A stretch of DNA of 64,000 nucleotides from contig NZ_JANUEM010000001.1 of NCBI RefSeq assembly GCF_024809855.1, positions 1-64,000 of the forward strand, in the 5' to 3' direction. The position numbers and the translations under genes were made by a program. The stretch's first letter is position 1. The number at the start of each line of letters is the position of its first letter. This DNA comes from Rheinheimera pacifica. GTDB taxonomy: Bacteria > Pseudomonadota > Gammaproteobacteria > Enterobacterales > Alteromonadaceae. Below are positions 28,701 to 38,295 of this stretch, one piece after another. The notes beneath the pieces were generated by a model that ran no database searches, was not told where the DNA came from, and was given only the letters and a program-made list of their open reading frames with translations.

Positions 28701-30199
28701 TAAAACAGGTGAACCCGCAAGCACTGATTTCAGTGAAATTAGTGTCTGAGCCCGGCATTGGTACTATTGCCGCTGGCGTGGCCAAAGCCTATGCCGACCT
28801 TATCACCGTATCCGGCTACGACGGCGGCACCGGTGCAAGCCCGCTTACTTCGGTAAAATATGCCGGTAGCCCATGGGAGTTAGGTTTAGCCGAAGTGCAT
28901 CAGGCTTTGGTAGAAAACGGCCTGCGTGACAGGGTGCGGCTACAGGTAGACGGCGGTTTAAAAACCGGTTTGGATGTTATTAAAGCCGCGATTTTAGGCG
29001 CCGAGAGCTTTGGCTTTGGCACCGGCCCTATGGTGGCGCTGGGTTGTAAGTTTTTACGTATTTGCCATTTAAACAACTGTGCCACCGGCGTTGCTACGCA
29101 AGATGCCACACTGCGCCGTGATCACTTTACCGGCTTGCCGGAAATGGTAATGAATTACTTTAAATTTTTAGCCTATGAAGTGCGCGAACTGATGGCTCAG
29201 CTGGGTGTAACTGAACTGACCCAACTGATTGGCCGCACTGATTTACTGGCCATAAAAGACAGCGAAACGCAAAAACAGGCACGCCTGGATTTAACACCAA
29301 TACTGCAGGCTAGCGGTGTTAAATCAGGCAAGGCACTGTTTTGTGTGCAAAACAACACGCCGTTTGATGAAGGCAGGTTAAACCAGGAACTGGTAAAACG
29401 TTGCGAACAAATGGTACAGCATAAAAGCGGCGGCCAGTTAAACCTGCCGATCCGCAATACTGACCGCTCTGTCGGTGCGGCACTATCAGGCTTTATTGCC
29501 CGCCAGCACGGCAACCAGGGTATGGCAACAGACCCTATCCGCATCCGCTTTAGCGGCACCGCCGGCCAAAGCTTTGGTGTATGGAACGCCGGAGGCCTGC
29601 ATATGTCACTGCAAGGCGATGCCAACGACTATGTTGGTAAAGGCATGACCGGCGGTATGCTGGCTATTTTCCCGGCCAAGGGTGCCAGCTTTGCCAAAAA
29701 CGGCTTTACCATTGCCGGTAATACCTGTTTATACGGCGCCACCGGCGGCCGGCTGTATGCCGCTGGTCAGGTAGGTGAGCGTTTTGCCGTGCGTAACTCC
29801 GGCGCTTTAGCTGTGGTTGAAGGCACCGGCGATAACTGCTGCGAGTATATGACAGGCGGCGTGGTAGTGGTGCTGGGCTGCACCGGGGTGAACTTTGGTG
29901 CCGGTATGACAGGCGGCTTTGCTTATTTACTTGATGAGCAAAACGACTTGGAACTCAGGTTAAACCCCGAGCTGGTAGAAGCGCTGGAGGTAAGCACGCC
30001 AATACTGCAGGAGCACCTGCGCAGCCTGTTACACCAGCATGTAGAAGAAACCGGCAGCGAAAAAGCACAGAAGATCTTAAACAACTTTAACCGTTATTTA
30101 AGCCAATTTAAGCTGGTAAAACCAAAAACCAGCGATGTAAACACCTTGCTGGGACACCGCGCACGCTCGTCAGCCGAGCTGCGGGTTCAGGCGATGTAA
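25739..30199 (+). CDS. gltB: Glutamate synthase (NADPH) large subunit
   Basis: 1486 residues. The N-terminal Ntn glutaminase domain starts after a short propeptide at the nucleophile Cys in ENCGFGLIAH; the central domain and the FMN-binding synthase domain (about 830-1190, GRSNSGEGGEDPRRFG, YDGGTGASPLTS) follow; the [3Fe-4S] ligands are C-x5-C-x4-C in CKFLRICHLNNC; the C-terminal G-x-G-x-G beta-helix ends the protein. It makes two glutamates from glutamine and 2-oxoglutarate. The ATG at 25739 has GGAGG 6 nt upstream; a GTG at 25724 lies before that site. Operon with gltD. Confidence 0.97.
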   Translation: MALYQHSQARENCGFGLIAHLEGAASHRIVRTAINGLDRMQHRGGISADGKTGDGCGLLMQKPDSFFRAVAEENGWNLAKKYGVGMIFFSQDPVKAALAKKIIEQEIARETLTLVAWRTVPVDSSVLGPLALSSMPGIEQVIVNAPHGWGDHDLERRLYMLRRRIEKQLNDDADFYIPSFSSLVTVFKGLMMPADLPRYYLDLADIRMETAICVFHQRFSTNTMPRWQLAQPFRFLAHNGEINTITGNRQWARARQYKFASPLLSDLQDAAPFVSQSGSDSSSLDNMLELLLAGGMDLFRAMRLLVPPAWQGNRVMDDNLKAFYEFNSMHMEPWDGPAGIVMTNGQHVACNLDRNGLRPARFVITRDKLITLASEVGIWDYTPDEVVEKGRVGPGEMLAVDTTTGKIWRSNEIDSDLMARHTYRDWLNANVQRLVPYEKYETDLIGKRVFSDDDMLVYHKLFNYSYEEIDQVMTVLAKDGQEAVGSMGDDTPMAVLSRKPRTLFDYFRQQFAQVTNPPIDPLREAHVMSLATSIGREHNVFKETAGYARRIQFESPVMMYSDLKQLKQADDKYYKHQIFSLNFDPATVNLQQAVEQLCANVVSAVRDNNVVLVILTDRRIEQGKLPIPAAMAVGAVQHALVNAQLRCDSNIIVETASVRDSHHFAVLIGLGATGIYPFLAYETVEQLVEKGVINLTARQAVLNYRKGINKGLYKIMSKMGISTVASYRCSNLFEAVGIDKTVMQLCFADIPSRLGGAGFTDFEQDVQQLAKVAWLKRKPLNHGGLLKYVHDGEYHAYNPDVVQTLQKAVRSGKYEDYQQYSNIVNQRPVAHLRDLFKLADSTPVPLEQVESEQALYPRFDSAAMSIGALSPEAHEALAIAMNRLGGRSNSGEGGEDPRRFGTEKNSKIKQVASGRFGVTPHYLVNAEVIQIKVAQGAKPGEGGQLPGEKVTAEIARLRYSVPGVTLISPPPHHDIYSIEDLAQLIFDLKQVNPQALISVKLVSEPGIGTIAAGVAKAYADLITVSGYDGGTGASPLTSVKYAGSPWELGLAEVHQALVENGLRDRVRLQVDGGLKTGLDVIKAAILGAESFGFGTGPMVALGCKFLRICHLNNCATGVATQDATLRRDHFTGLPEMVMNYFKFLAYEVRELMAQLGVTELTQLIGRTDLLAIKDSETQKQARLDLTPILQASGVKSGKALFCVQNNTPFDEGRLNQELVKRCEQMVQHKSGGQLNLPIRNTDRSVGAALSGFIARQHGNQGMATDPIRIRFSGTAGQSFGVWNAGGLHMSLQGDANDYVGKGMTGGMLAIFPAKGASFAKNGFTIAGNTCLYGATGGRLYAAGQVGERFAVRNSGALAVVEGTGDNCCEYMTGGVVVVLGCTGVNFGAGMTGGFAYLLDEQNDLELRLNPELVEALEVSTPILQEHLRSLLHQHVEETGSEKAQKILNNFNRYLSQFKLVKPKTSDVNTLLGHRARSSAELRVQAM

Positions 30200-31621
<1,422 letters not shown>

Positions 31622-31625
31622 GACG

Positions 31626-31658
31626 TTAAAGCAGCAGGTTATTGGCCTGCTGCTTTAA
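31626..31658 (+). terminator. Hairpin between gltD and the convergent lipoprotein gene
   Basis: A perfect 13-bp stem (TTAAAGCAGCAGG / CCTGCTGCTTTAA) with a 7-nt loop just after the gltD stop. The following tail on either strand is not T-rich, but the position between two convergent genes and the stem's own TTT end support a bidirectional terminator. Confidence 0.65.
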
Positions 31659-31672
31659 AAACTATTTTGCGG

Positions 31673-32269
31673 TTAAAAAATATAGTCCCAGCTTTTGGTG
31701 GTATAGGCGTTGATATCAAAATACTCACCACTCCAGGCCTGAAACTTCAGTGTGCCATTAAAATCCGGATAGGCCGTTTTCTGTTCATTAATCAGCCACA
31801 GCTGTACATTTTCAATTGGCTTTGATGTTACCGTTAAATCACCTGATACCGGCGCCATATGGGGCAAAGAATACACAGCTCGCTTTAACTGGCCACGATA
31901 GCGATAAATCATTGGGCTACGGTAGTCTTGTGTTTCTGGCCGGAAGTATTGGTTATAACCAACAATACTGACTTCGTTGCCACTAAAACTAACAAACATA
32001 AAGTTTGGTGTGTCGCTGTTAATCAGGCTGTTGTCTGCCAGCATTTTTTGCGCATCCTCACGGCTTAACAAGCTGTTATCGCGCGTATCTACACCGCTGT
32101 AAACATGAAAGCCATGCAAATCTGTCATCGCTTTTAGCAGTAGTTCCTTTGATGGCGTCGGGTGCATCCAGCGTACTTGCCGGGAGCAGCCACTAACAAC
32201 CAACAACACCATCAGGCAAACAACTAACCGGCCAGCAGTGCCGGTGGTTAAATATAACGGCTTTAGCAA
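31673..32269 (-). CDS. Lipoprotein of unknown function
   Basis: 198 residues. A signal with a lipobox (LLVVSGC, Cys at about residue 28) predicts membrane anchoring; the mature part is mixed alpha/beta with no recognised motif. The start is a TTG at 32269 with a G-rich Shine-Dalgarno about 9 nt upstream; the only internal ATG would leave too short a signal peptide. It overlaps the upstream gene by 7 nt, so the two are probably made together. Confidence 0.72.
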   Translation of the reverse strand: MLKPLYLTTGTAGRLVVCLMVLLVVSGCSRQVRWMHPTPSKELLLKAMTDLHGFHVYSGVDTRDNSLLSREDAQKMLADNSLINSDTPNFMFVSFSGNEVSIVGYNQYFRPETQDYRSPMIYRYRGQLKRAVYSLPHMAPVSGDLTVTSKPIENVQLWLINEQKTAYPDFNGTLKFQAWSGEYFDINAYTTKSWDYIF

Positions 32270-32766
32270 AGCACCAGCCCCCGTTGCTGCAGCAGCAGAT
32301 TCAGTTGTTCAATTTTAGCGTTATCAGTTGTGGTACAGATAAAACGCGGGTTTTCATGCAAATAAATTTTTCCGTCATATTGCAGTATGCCAAGTTCCAG
32401 TAGCTTTAATCCCACCGGCTGGAGTTGTTGCTGTAGTACCGGCAGGAAAAAACCGCCTGCATCATACATAAACTCCTCATAGCTAATGTCCTGAACAGGA
32501 GAGCCCTGTTCATCATAAAGGCTGTCTGTCGATAAGGTAATTCCGGTCTGTTTAACCGGAATTAACGCATTTAATGCATCCACTCCCCATGGGTCAAACT
32601 CTTTCCATTCTACATAACAGATGAAATCTTCTCCCAATAACGCATCCAGCCAATAGACATGCTTATACTCCCCCTGCCGTTCATCTACAGCCGGCACAGT
32701 AATCTCTTTTGCCGAAAACCCTGGTACGGCTTGTTCCAGTGCAGCAAAAAGTGCTTCATTACTCAT
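32263..32766 (-). CDS. Cytosolic protein of unknown function
   Basis: 167 residues, acidic, no signal peptide or membrane segment; rich in aromatic residues (HVYWLDALL, CYVEWKEFDPWG, SYEEFMYDAGGFF). Start ATG with AGGAT about 5 nt upstream. It overlaps the lipoprotein gene by 7 nt. The size and acidic, Trp-containing character resemble SMI1/KNR4-like or immunity-type proteins but no family motif is certain, so no function is assigned. Confidence 0.7.
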   Translation of the reverse strand: MSNEALFAALEQAVPGFSAKEITVPAVDERQGEYKHVYWLDALLGEDFICYVEWKEFDPWGVDALNALIPVKQTGITLSTDSLYDEQGSPVQDISYEEFMYDAGGFFLPVLQQQLQPVGLKLLELGILQYDGKIYLHENPRFICTTTDNAKIEQLNLLLQQRGLVLC

Positions 32767-32816
32767 GTTCTATCCTTTTAGCAAATTATCTTACGCAGGT
32801 AACCTGTTTTGATTTT

Positions 32817-32924
32817 TTAAACTGCACAGGCAATTAGCCAGTGGTTACGGCAATATAGTGCTATGCGGTTACCTTCCGAATCTTTAAATTCAGCAACTCT
32901 GATCCCCTGGCTGACCTCCGCATA
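32817..32924 (-). pseudogene. Remnant of a VOC/glyoxalase-type gene (C-terminal end)
   Basis: On the minus strand a frame open for about 40 codons ends with GIRVAEFKDSEGNRIALY, the typical last strand of VOC-superfamily (glyoxalase/bleomycin resistance) domains, where the Glu is a metal ligand, followed by a short foreign tail and a stop. There is no start codon or upstream part, so it looks like a decayed gene end. Confidence 0.5.
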
Positions 32925-32968
32925 ATTGTTAATTAAATATTACAGCATTAATCAGACATAAGATGCAA

Positions 32969-33559
32969 TCAGCGTTCAGCAATCGTTTGAAGAAATTCAG
33001 AATTAAAAATGGCAACCGGTGAAATAACCGCCTCATTAACCGGAACAGTGTTGCCGTACCTTTCGGCCAGTTTCGATTTTACGGCCGGGTGAGCGAGATT
33101 AAAACTGCCCAGCTTCTCCAGCGGTGCCAGTTCAATATCTGCAGCGGCTTTGTAGAGCTTCCAAACCAGTTCAGAACAATAGAGTTTATCGTCAGACCAT
33201 TCGAATGTCAGATCATAAGGTTTGCCTTCATACTGTTCTGCCATGTTGTGCAAGCGGGCAACAGCCATTTTAGATAAAGGCGATTTTAAACGTTTAACCA
33301 CATAATGCCGGTTTTTACCCCGGTCCAGCCAGCGTTGTAACGGAGTGTATTTTACCGGTTGCACCGCTTCAAACACAAAGGGCTGTCCGCTGAGGAACAA
33401 CACAATACCCATATGGCTATACTGCGAACCGGTAGCCGCCTGTACTGCCTGGCTTTGAGCGGATAAAGAGGTATGAAAAACAATATCCCCTTCTTCGGGG
33501 GTATAGCTATAGCCGAAAAAGCTGGCAAACAATACCAGCCAATACAGGTGCTGCCGCAT
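32969..33559 (-). CDS. YiiX/YebB-like permuted NlpC/P60 cysteine hydrolase
   Basis: 196 residues. A short signal (residues 1-18) is followed by EEGDIVFH, the catalytic His in YSHMGIVL and, later in the chain, the catalytic Cys in LYCSELVWK; His before Cys is the permuted order of YiiX-type NlpC/P60 enzymes. These act on cell-wall peptides or lipid amides; the substrate here is unknown. Monocistronic by appearance. Start ATG at 33559 with no strong Shine-Dalgarno. Confidence 0.85.
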   Translation of the reverse strand: MRQHLYWLVLFASFFGYSYTPEEGDIVFHTSLSAQSQAVQAATGSQYSHMGIVLFLSGQPFVFEAVQPVKYTPLQRWLDRGKNRHYVVKRLKSPLSKMAVARLHNMAEQYEGKPYDLTFEWSDDKLYCSELVWKLYKAAADIELAPLEKLGSFNLAHPAVKSKLAERYGNTVPVNEAVISPVAIFNSEFLQTIAER

Positions 33560-33715
33560 AAGATCATCCCAAATAAAAACCTGTTTACACGCTGCTTTGC
33601 ATAACTTTAGCTTGCAACACCGTAAACAGGCTCTAAGAAATTATCGGCATAACTTAAACGTAACTACCTGAATACCGGCTTAAATGGGTAATTAAGCCGA
33701 TATTGCAGCGAAGCG

Positions 33716-36001
33716 TTATTGACGGTTTAACTGATTCCAGTCTGGTGTGGCTTGCTTTTGCAGGTGGCGCAGGAAAAAGTCAAACTGGCGGCGCTGTACA
33801 TAGCGGATTGGGCCGCTGGAGCGGCCAACAGAATGTTCGCCGCCGGGTACTACCAGCAAGTCAAAATCTTTATCAGCTTTGATCAGGGCGTCAACCAGTT
33901 GCATGGTTGATGCAGGGTCGACATTACTGTCCTGTTCGCCGTTAATAATAAGCAATTGTCCTTGCAATAACGCAGCATGTTCAGTTACCGACGATGCGGC
34001 ATAATGCTCACCAACCGGATAGCCCATCCATTGTTCATTCCAGCTGATTTTATCCATACGGTTATCGTAACAACCGGCAAAGGCCACCCCTACCCGGTAT
34101 ATTTCCGGGTGAAACAGCAATGCCGCCACGGTACTTTGCCCACCAGCAGAGGCACCATAAATGCCGACACCATTGCTGATATCATACCAGGGGAAGCGTT
34201 TAGCCGCGGCTTTGTGCCACAGAATACGGTCCGGAAAACCGGAGTCAGCCAAGTTCTGCCAGGCAACATCATGAAACGCCTTAGAGCGGTTAGCCGTGCC
34301 CATGCCATCTATTTGCACCACAATAAAACCAAGATCGGCCAGCGCCTGCATACCAATAACTTTATCACCGCCGGAATGAAAACCAAACGGCCAGAAACTT
34401 TTAGGCACAAAGCTGTCATGCGGCCCGGCATAGATATTTTCGATAACAGGGTAACGTTTTTTTGCGTCATAGTTACGTGGTGTAACAATAAGCCCCCAGA
34501 TATCGGTTTTACCATCACGGCCTTTGGCAACAAAAGGTTCCGGGGTTTTAAAACCTGCTTTACTCAGGCGGCGGATATCGGCCTGCGCCAGTTTACGTAC
34601 CAGCTTGCCGTCACTGCTGCGGCGCAGCTCTGCCACGCTGGGTAAGTCTACTCTGGAATACAGGTCAATGTAGTACTGCATATCAGCCGAAAAGCTAACC
34701 TGATGCTGTGCATCTGCACTGGTTAGTGCGGTTAAACCGCTGCCATCAAAGTTGATACGGTAGTAATGCTCAAAATACGGGTCTTGCCCGGCATTAATGC
34801 CGCTGGCGGCAAACCAAAGCTGCTTTTTATCTTCATCAATATGCACTACCCGGCGTACCCGCCAGTCGCCTTTGGTGATCTGGTTTTTCAGTGTGCCATC
34901 AGCAGCGTACAGGTAAAGATGCGCCCAGCCATCGCGTTCAGATGACCAGATAAAACCTTTGTCGGTACCTTGTAATGGCTGAAAAAACGCGCCCCACTGG
35001 TTAATAAAGGTTTCGGTATTCTCTGTAAGTAAAGCGCTGGCTTTAGCCGTTTTGGCATTTACTGCAATAATCCGTGCCAGTTGGTGCCCGCGCTCAGTGT
35101 AACGAAACACAAAACCGCTGCTGTCTGGCTGCCAGCTTACTCTGTCCAATGTATAGGGCTGGCTGAACAGCTGGTTATCGATTATATGGGCTTGGGCGGT
35201 ATCAAGCTGCACAAGTACCGGCTGGTCGATATCTACTGCATCACCGGGTTTAGGGTAAAGCTGGGTAAGGGTTTTGGGTTCTAACTGATCATCCGGCGCT
35301 GCCAGTACACGATTTATCAAACGTGCTTCACCCGGTATTACTTTCATTACCAGCAACGCAGAACTATCCGGTGCCCACTGCACCGATTCAGGGTCGTAAA
35401 AGTGCTCTGCTTTACCATCGCGGGTGTGAAAATACAGCTTACCGCTGGCATCGGTAATGATTAGGTTATGCTCAACAACCTGCACGGTATAACGGCCATC
35501 CGGCGATTTACGTTCAGGGTTATAGGCATCAACCCGTAAATCTCTTACCACACCAAAGGCTTTAGGCCGGTTATTATACGTGACAACTTCACATAACTGG
35601 CCATCGGTCTGACATTGCCAGCGTTCACCATTATAAAAAAAGCGGATCTGCTGTTCGTTTTCGCTGTAACTAAAACTATCAAAGGGTAATTGCAGCGCGC
35701 TATATGTGTGGCCGGTAGCCTGGCTTAATGCAGCACTAATGCGCTGATGATCAAACGCAGCTTCAGGGTTGGCCGCTTCAACGCTGTCTTTAAAAAACAT
35801 AAAACCGCCTTCCACACTTAGCTTGTAATGGAAGCTGTGCCCCTGCGCTGCCCATTGCGGCTCCAGCATCAGGTCACGGGTAAGGTGCATCCAGTTATCA
35901 CGTAACGACAATGATTGCTCAATTAGTTCCGGCTGAACTGCAGCCTGCAGACCTACGTTTGCCAGCAGCAGCAAGCCACTGCAATAACCATGTAATTTCA
36001 T
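33716..36001 (-). CDS. Dipeptidyl peptidase IV family serine peptidase (S9)
   Basis: About 761 residues. A signal peptide (MKLHGYCSGLLLLANVGLQA) is followed by a DPP IV-type beta-propeller (about 90-510) and an alpha/beta-hydrolase catalytic domain with the triad Ser in GIYGASAGGQS, Asp in GEQDSNVDP and His in GGEHSVGR. It should release N-terminal X-Pro or X-Ala dipeptides in the periplasm or outside the cell. The ATG at 36001 is preferred because the signal peptide begins there; an ATG at 36022 adds seven polar residues. Neither has a strong Shine-Dalgarno. Confidence 0.92.
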   Translation of the reverse strand: MKLHGYCSGLLLLANVGLQAAVQPELIEQSLSLRDNWMHLTRDLMLEPQWAAQGHSFHYKLSVEGGFMFFKDSVEAANPEAAFDHQRISAALSQATGHTYSALQLPFDSFSYSENEQQIRFFYNGERWQCQTDGQLCEVVTYNNRPKAFGVVRDLRVDAYNPERKSPDGRYTVQVVEHNLIITDASGKLYFHTRDGKAEHFYDPESVQWAPDSSALLVMKVIPGEARLINRVLAAPDDQLEPKTLTQLYPKPGDAVDIDQPVLVQLDTAQAHIIDNQLFSQPYTLDRVSWQPDSSGFVFRYTERGHQLARIIAVNAKTAKASALLTENTETFINQWGAFFQPLQGTDKGFIWSSERDGWAHLYLYAADGTLKNQITKGDWRVRRVVHIDEDKKQLWFAASGINAGQDPYFEHYYRINFDGSGLTALTSADAQHQVSFSADMQYYIDLYSRVDLPSVAELRRSSDGKLVRKLAQADIRRLSKAGFKTPEPFVAKGRDGKTDIWGLIVTPRNYDAKKRYPVIENIYAGPHDSFVPKSFWPFGFHSGGDKVIGMQALADLGFIVVQIDGMGTANRSKAFHDVAWQNLADSGFPDRILWHKAAAKRFPWYDISNGVGIYGASAGGQSTVAALLFHPEIYRVGVAFAGCYDNRMDKISWNEQWMGYPVGEHYAASSVTEHAALLQGQLLIINGEQDSNVDPASTMQLVDALIKADKDFDLLVVPGGEHSVGRSSGPIRYVQRRQFDFFLRHLQKQATPDWNQLNRQ

Positions 36002-36163
36002 AGAGGGTAATTCCTTTGCCATAATGGAAGTTACTGTAAGCTATAGAAAAAGCACGGTAAAGAAAAAGGGCACAGTATCAAACGCGCAAACTGTCGCAAA
36101 TTTACAATACAGTGCCGTGTTAAGCGGCTATGCTCTGCTAAACCCATTTTCGGAGAACCCTTA

Positions 36164-37063
36164 ATGCGCAACTTTTATTTTACCCTGCTACTGGCATGCG
36201 CTGCGCTGGCACCGCTGTATTCAGCCAGTGCCGCAGCAAACAACAATATTAGTTATCAACAGGTTAACTTAACCAGCTTCCCGGCGCTTACCCCTACTTC
36301 GTTGGCAAGCCTGGATACCGATAAACCGCTGTATGTAAAAATGTGGGCCAGTTGGTGCAAGCCCTGTATGGAGCAAATGCCGCATTTTCAGGCGTTGTAT
36401 CAGCAGTATGGCGATAAGGTGAACTTTGTTGCAGTAAACATTGATATTAATGAAAGTAGTGAGGAAATAGCAGCGGTGATATCGCGCTTTAAGCTAAGCA
36501 TGCCGGTGTGGCTGGATGTTGAAGGCAAGCTGGCAGTAGCCCTGGGCCTGGTAGGTACACCCTACTCCGTGCTTATTAACAGTAACGGTGCACAAGTATA
36601 TAGCAGCCATGAATCTGATGCGGTGTTAGATGGCTTTTTACAGCGTTTAGCGAAAGGCCAGCAACTACCTGCCGCTAACACCAGCGTGATAACCGCAGCG
36701 GCGCAGCAGCAACTGCTACAGCCGTATTTAACCGGCGAACATACGCTGTTTTTTACTGCTACCTGGTGCGACTGGTATCTGGCCGACTCGCGCCCTGAAA
36801 TGTCTAAAGCGTGCAGCGATGCACAAAAAGGTTTAAACCAGCTGGCCGCAAAACTACCAGGGCCGCCGCTTAAGGTTATTGTTAATCACTTATGGACCGA
36901 CGATAAAGCAGTAGCCGAGTTTAAAGATAAGTACCAGCTTAACCTGCCGATAAGTATCGACGAACATGGCGTACTGTTTCGCCAGTTTAATGTACGCAGC
37001 TTACCGGTATTGCTGCAGATTAAAGACGGAAAAGTACTGACAACAGTTACCGATTTCAAGTAA
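36164..37063 (+). CDS. Exported tandem thioredoxin-fold protein (TlpA-like)
   Basis: 299 residues. A signal peptide (1-24) leads to a TlpA/redoxin domain (about 30-165) with active site WASWCKPC and a cis-Pro region GTPYSVL. A second thioredoxin-like domain follows (about 185-297) with TATWCDWYL at the equivalent position: the second active-site Cys is Tyr, and a distant Cys (SKACSDAQ) is the only other one. It probably handles disulfides in the periplasm; the second domain may be a monothiol or binding domain. GGAG precedes the start. Confidence 0.85.
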   Translation: MRNFYFTLLLACAALAPLYSASAAANNNISYQQVNLTSFPALTPTSLASLDTDKPLYVKMWASWCKPCMEQMPHFQALYQQYGDKVNFVAVNIDINESSEEIAAVISRFKLSMPVWLDVEGKLAVALGLVGTPYSVLINSNGAQVYSSHESDAVLDGFLQRLAKGQQLPAANTSVITAAAQQQLLQPYLTGEHTLFFTATWCDWYLADSRPEMSKACSDAQKGLNQLAAKLPGPPLKVIVNHLWTDDKAVAEFKDKYQLNLPISIDEHGVLFRQFNVRSLPVLLQIKDGKVLTTVTDFK

Positions 37064-37086
37064 TAAAGTGCCGTCGAACATTAGCC

Positions 37087-37206
37087 GTGGGAGATTTTAT
37101 CCCCGGCCAGTTTGTTTATATGGGTAATAATGGCGTGTTGGTGGCGATTAAGAAGTTAGTTCAGCATAGCCACTTAAAGCCTTTATTCTTGCTCAGAGTT
37201 GATTAA
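37087..37206 (+). pseudogene. Possible gene remnant upstream of the toxin-antitoxin pair
   Basis: A 39-codon frame from GTG to TAA whose translation (VGDFIPGQFVYMGNNGVLVAIKK start) looks like real protein and has no homologue I recognise. It lacks a Shine-Dalgarno and the frame is also open upstream into the preceding gene. It may be the tail of a gene cut by the insertion of the adjoining toxin-antitoxin module, or chance. Confidence 0.3.
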
Positions 37207-37208
37207 CA

Positions 37209-37223
37209 TAGGCAACTTGCCTA
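37209..37223. promoter_or_regulatory. Perfect 15-bp palindrome before higB, probable HigA operator
   Basis: TAGGCAA-C-TTGCCTA, ending 11 nt before the toxin start codon. Autorepression by the antitoxin through a palindrome at this position is the rule for HigBA-type modules; the match here is by position and symmetry only. Confidence 0.6.
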
Positions 37224-37234
37224 CACTTACCCCA

Positions 37235-37591
37235 ATGAAAGCGATTTTCTTCGAAACCTCCGTTTTTACAAAAACGGTCAGCCACTACTTAAATGACCAG
37301 CAATACAAGGAATTACAGCAGTTTATGCTGAGTAATCCCGAGTGTGGTGATGTCATGCCAAGAACTGGCGGCTTCAGAAAACTCCGCTGGACTGACGAAG
37401 GGCGGGGAAAAGGTAAGCGCGGTGGTCTAAGAGTTATCTATTACTGGTTGAGTCGTGATAAGCAATTTTGGATGTTTGCCATTTACGACAAAGATGAGAT
37501 GGAGAACCTGACATCTGCTCAGGAAAGACAGTTGAAGCAGGCCATTGAAGTAGAGTTAAAAGCGAGAGGTATTCAAGATGGCAAAGCGTGA
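37235..37591 (+). CDS. higB: RelE/HigB-family toxin
   Basis: 118 residues. The fold signature of RelE/ParE-superfamily mRNA interferases is visible: N-terminal helices (HYLNDQQYKELQQFML), a core strand GGFRKLRW, a basic stretch (GRGKGKRGGLRVIYYW) and WMFAIYDKDEMENLT. Family members cleave mRNA in the ribosome A site. The ATG at 37235 is used instead of a TTG 36 nt upstream, which would place the operator in the coding region. The antitoxin gene overlaps the end by 14 nt; toxin-first order is typical of HigBA. Confidence 0.88.
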   Translation: MKAIFFETSVFTKTVSHYLNDQQYKELQQFMLSNPECGDVMPRTGGFRKLRWTDEGRGKGKRGGLRVIYYWLSRDKQFWMFAIYDKDEMENLTSAQERQLKQAIEVELKARGIQDGKA

Positions 37592-37892
37592 TTTATTCGC
37601 AGAACTTATGCAAGGTGTCAGTGAAATGGCACAGCAACGCCAGGGCAAGGTTACATTGCGCGAGGTAGCTCTGGATGCAAAGCCTGTACCCATGGTTACA
37701 GCAGAGCAAATCGTTGCCTTAAGGCAAAAACTGCATTTATCTCAGTCAGTCTTTGCTCAAAAGTTACGCCTGAACCCAGAGACACTGAAAAACTGGGAGC
37801 AAAGCAAATCTAAGCCCAATGGCCAGGCGGCCCTTTTAATTAAGCTGGTTGAAAAATATCCCGATATGATAGAACGCCTGGCATCTGTTTAA
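37578..37892 (+). CDS. higA: HigA/NadS-type XRE-family antitoxin
   Basis: 104 residues. The N-terminal half (residues 1-40, RDLFAELMQGVSEMA) probably wraps the toxin; the C-terminal half is an XRE-type helix-turn-helix (about 45-95: LRQKLHLSQSVFAQKLRLNPETLKNWEQ). It should neutralise the RelE-like toxin and repress the operon through the palindrome upstream. Confidence 0.9.
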   Translation: MAKRDLFAELMQGVSEMAQQRQGKVTLREVALDAKPVPMVTAEQIVALRQKLHLSQSVFAQKLRLNPETLKNWEQSKSKPNGQAALLIKLVEKYPDMIERLASV

Positions 37893-37911
37893 TTAGCAAG
37901 GACTCTTTTTC

Positions 37912-38295
37912 CTAGCGATTTCCAAATGGCCCACAGACGGTACCTTGATGAAAAACCATCTGCCATTTTTCACCATCAAAACGCCAGATTGAACTGCGCA
38001 CTGAGTAACTTGGGTTATCGTTTTCTGCGCGTTGTATGGTTGCACGGTAAGTTAGCTGCGCCAGCCCGTCAGCCAGAACACGGCAGTTAAAATCTTGCTG
38101 GGTAATAACTGGCGGCGTTTCAGTTGGCAGGCGCTCAAGCACATCAGCCTTACCAAAACAGCGGCCAGTCGCAGCAATCTCATAAAAATCATCGGCCAGA
38201 TAGCTGTCCAGTAGCTCTACCGACAACCGGGTAGCCGACTGTATCAGTAATTGCTCCAGTTCGATTAATTGCTGTTCAATGGTTTCAAAATGCAC
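37912..38295 (-). CDS. DUF4440/NTF2-like protein
   Basis: About 127 residues from a GTG at 38295 that has a weak AGAGAA Shine-Dalgarno. The SnoaL/NTF2-like pattern is seen: LLDSYLADDFYEIAATGRCFGKADVLERLP, then alternating strands ending in SSIWRFDGEKWQMVFHQGT, the DUF4440 hallmark. Probably a small cytosolic protein; function unknown. The longer open frame upstream of 38295 contains no family sequence and includes repeat-like DNA. Confidence 0.7.
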   Translation of the reverse strand: MHFETIEQQLIELEQLLIQSATRLSVELLDSYLADDFYEIAATGRCFGKADVLERLPTETPPVITQQDFNCRVLADGLAQLTYRATIQRAENDNPSYSVRSSIWRFDGEKWQMVFHQGTVCGPFGNR

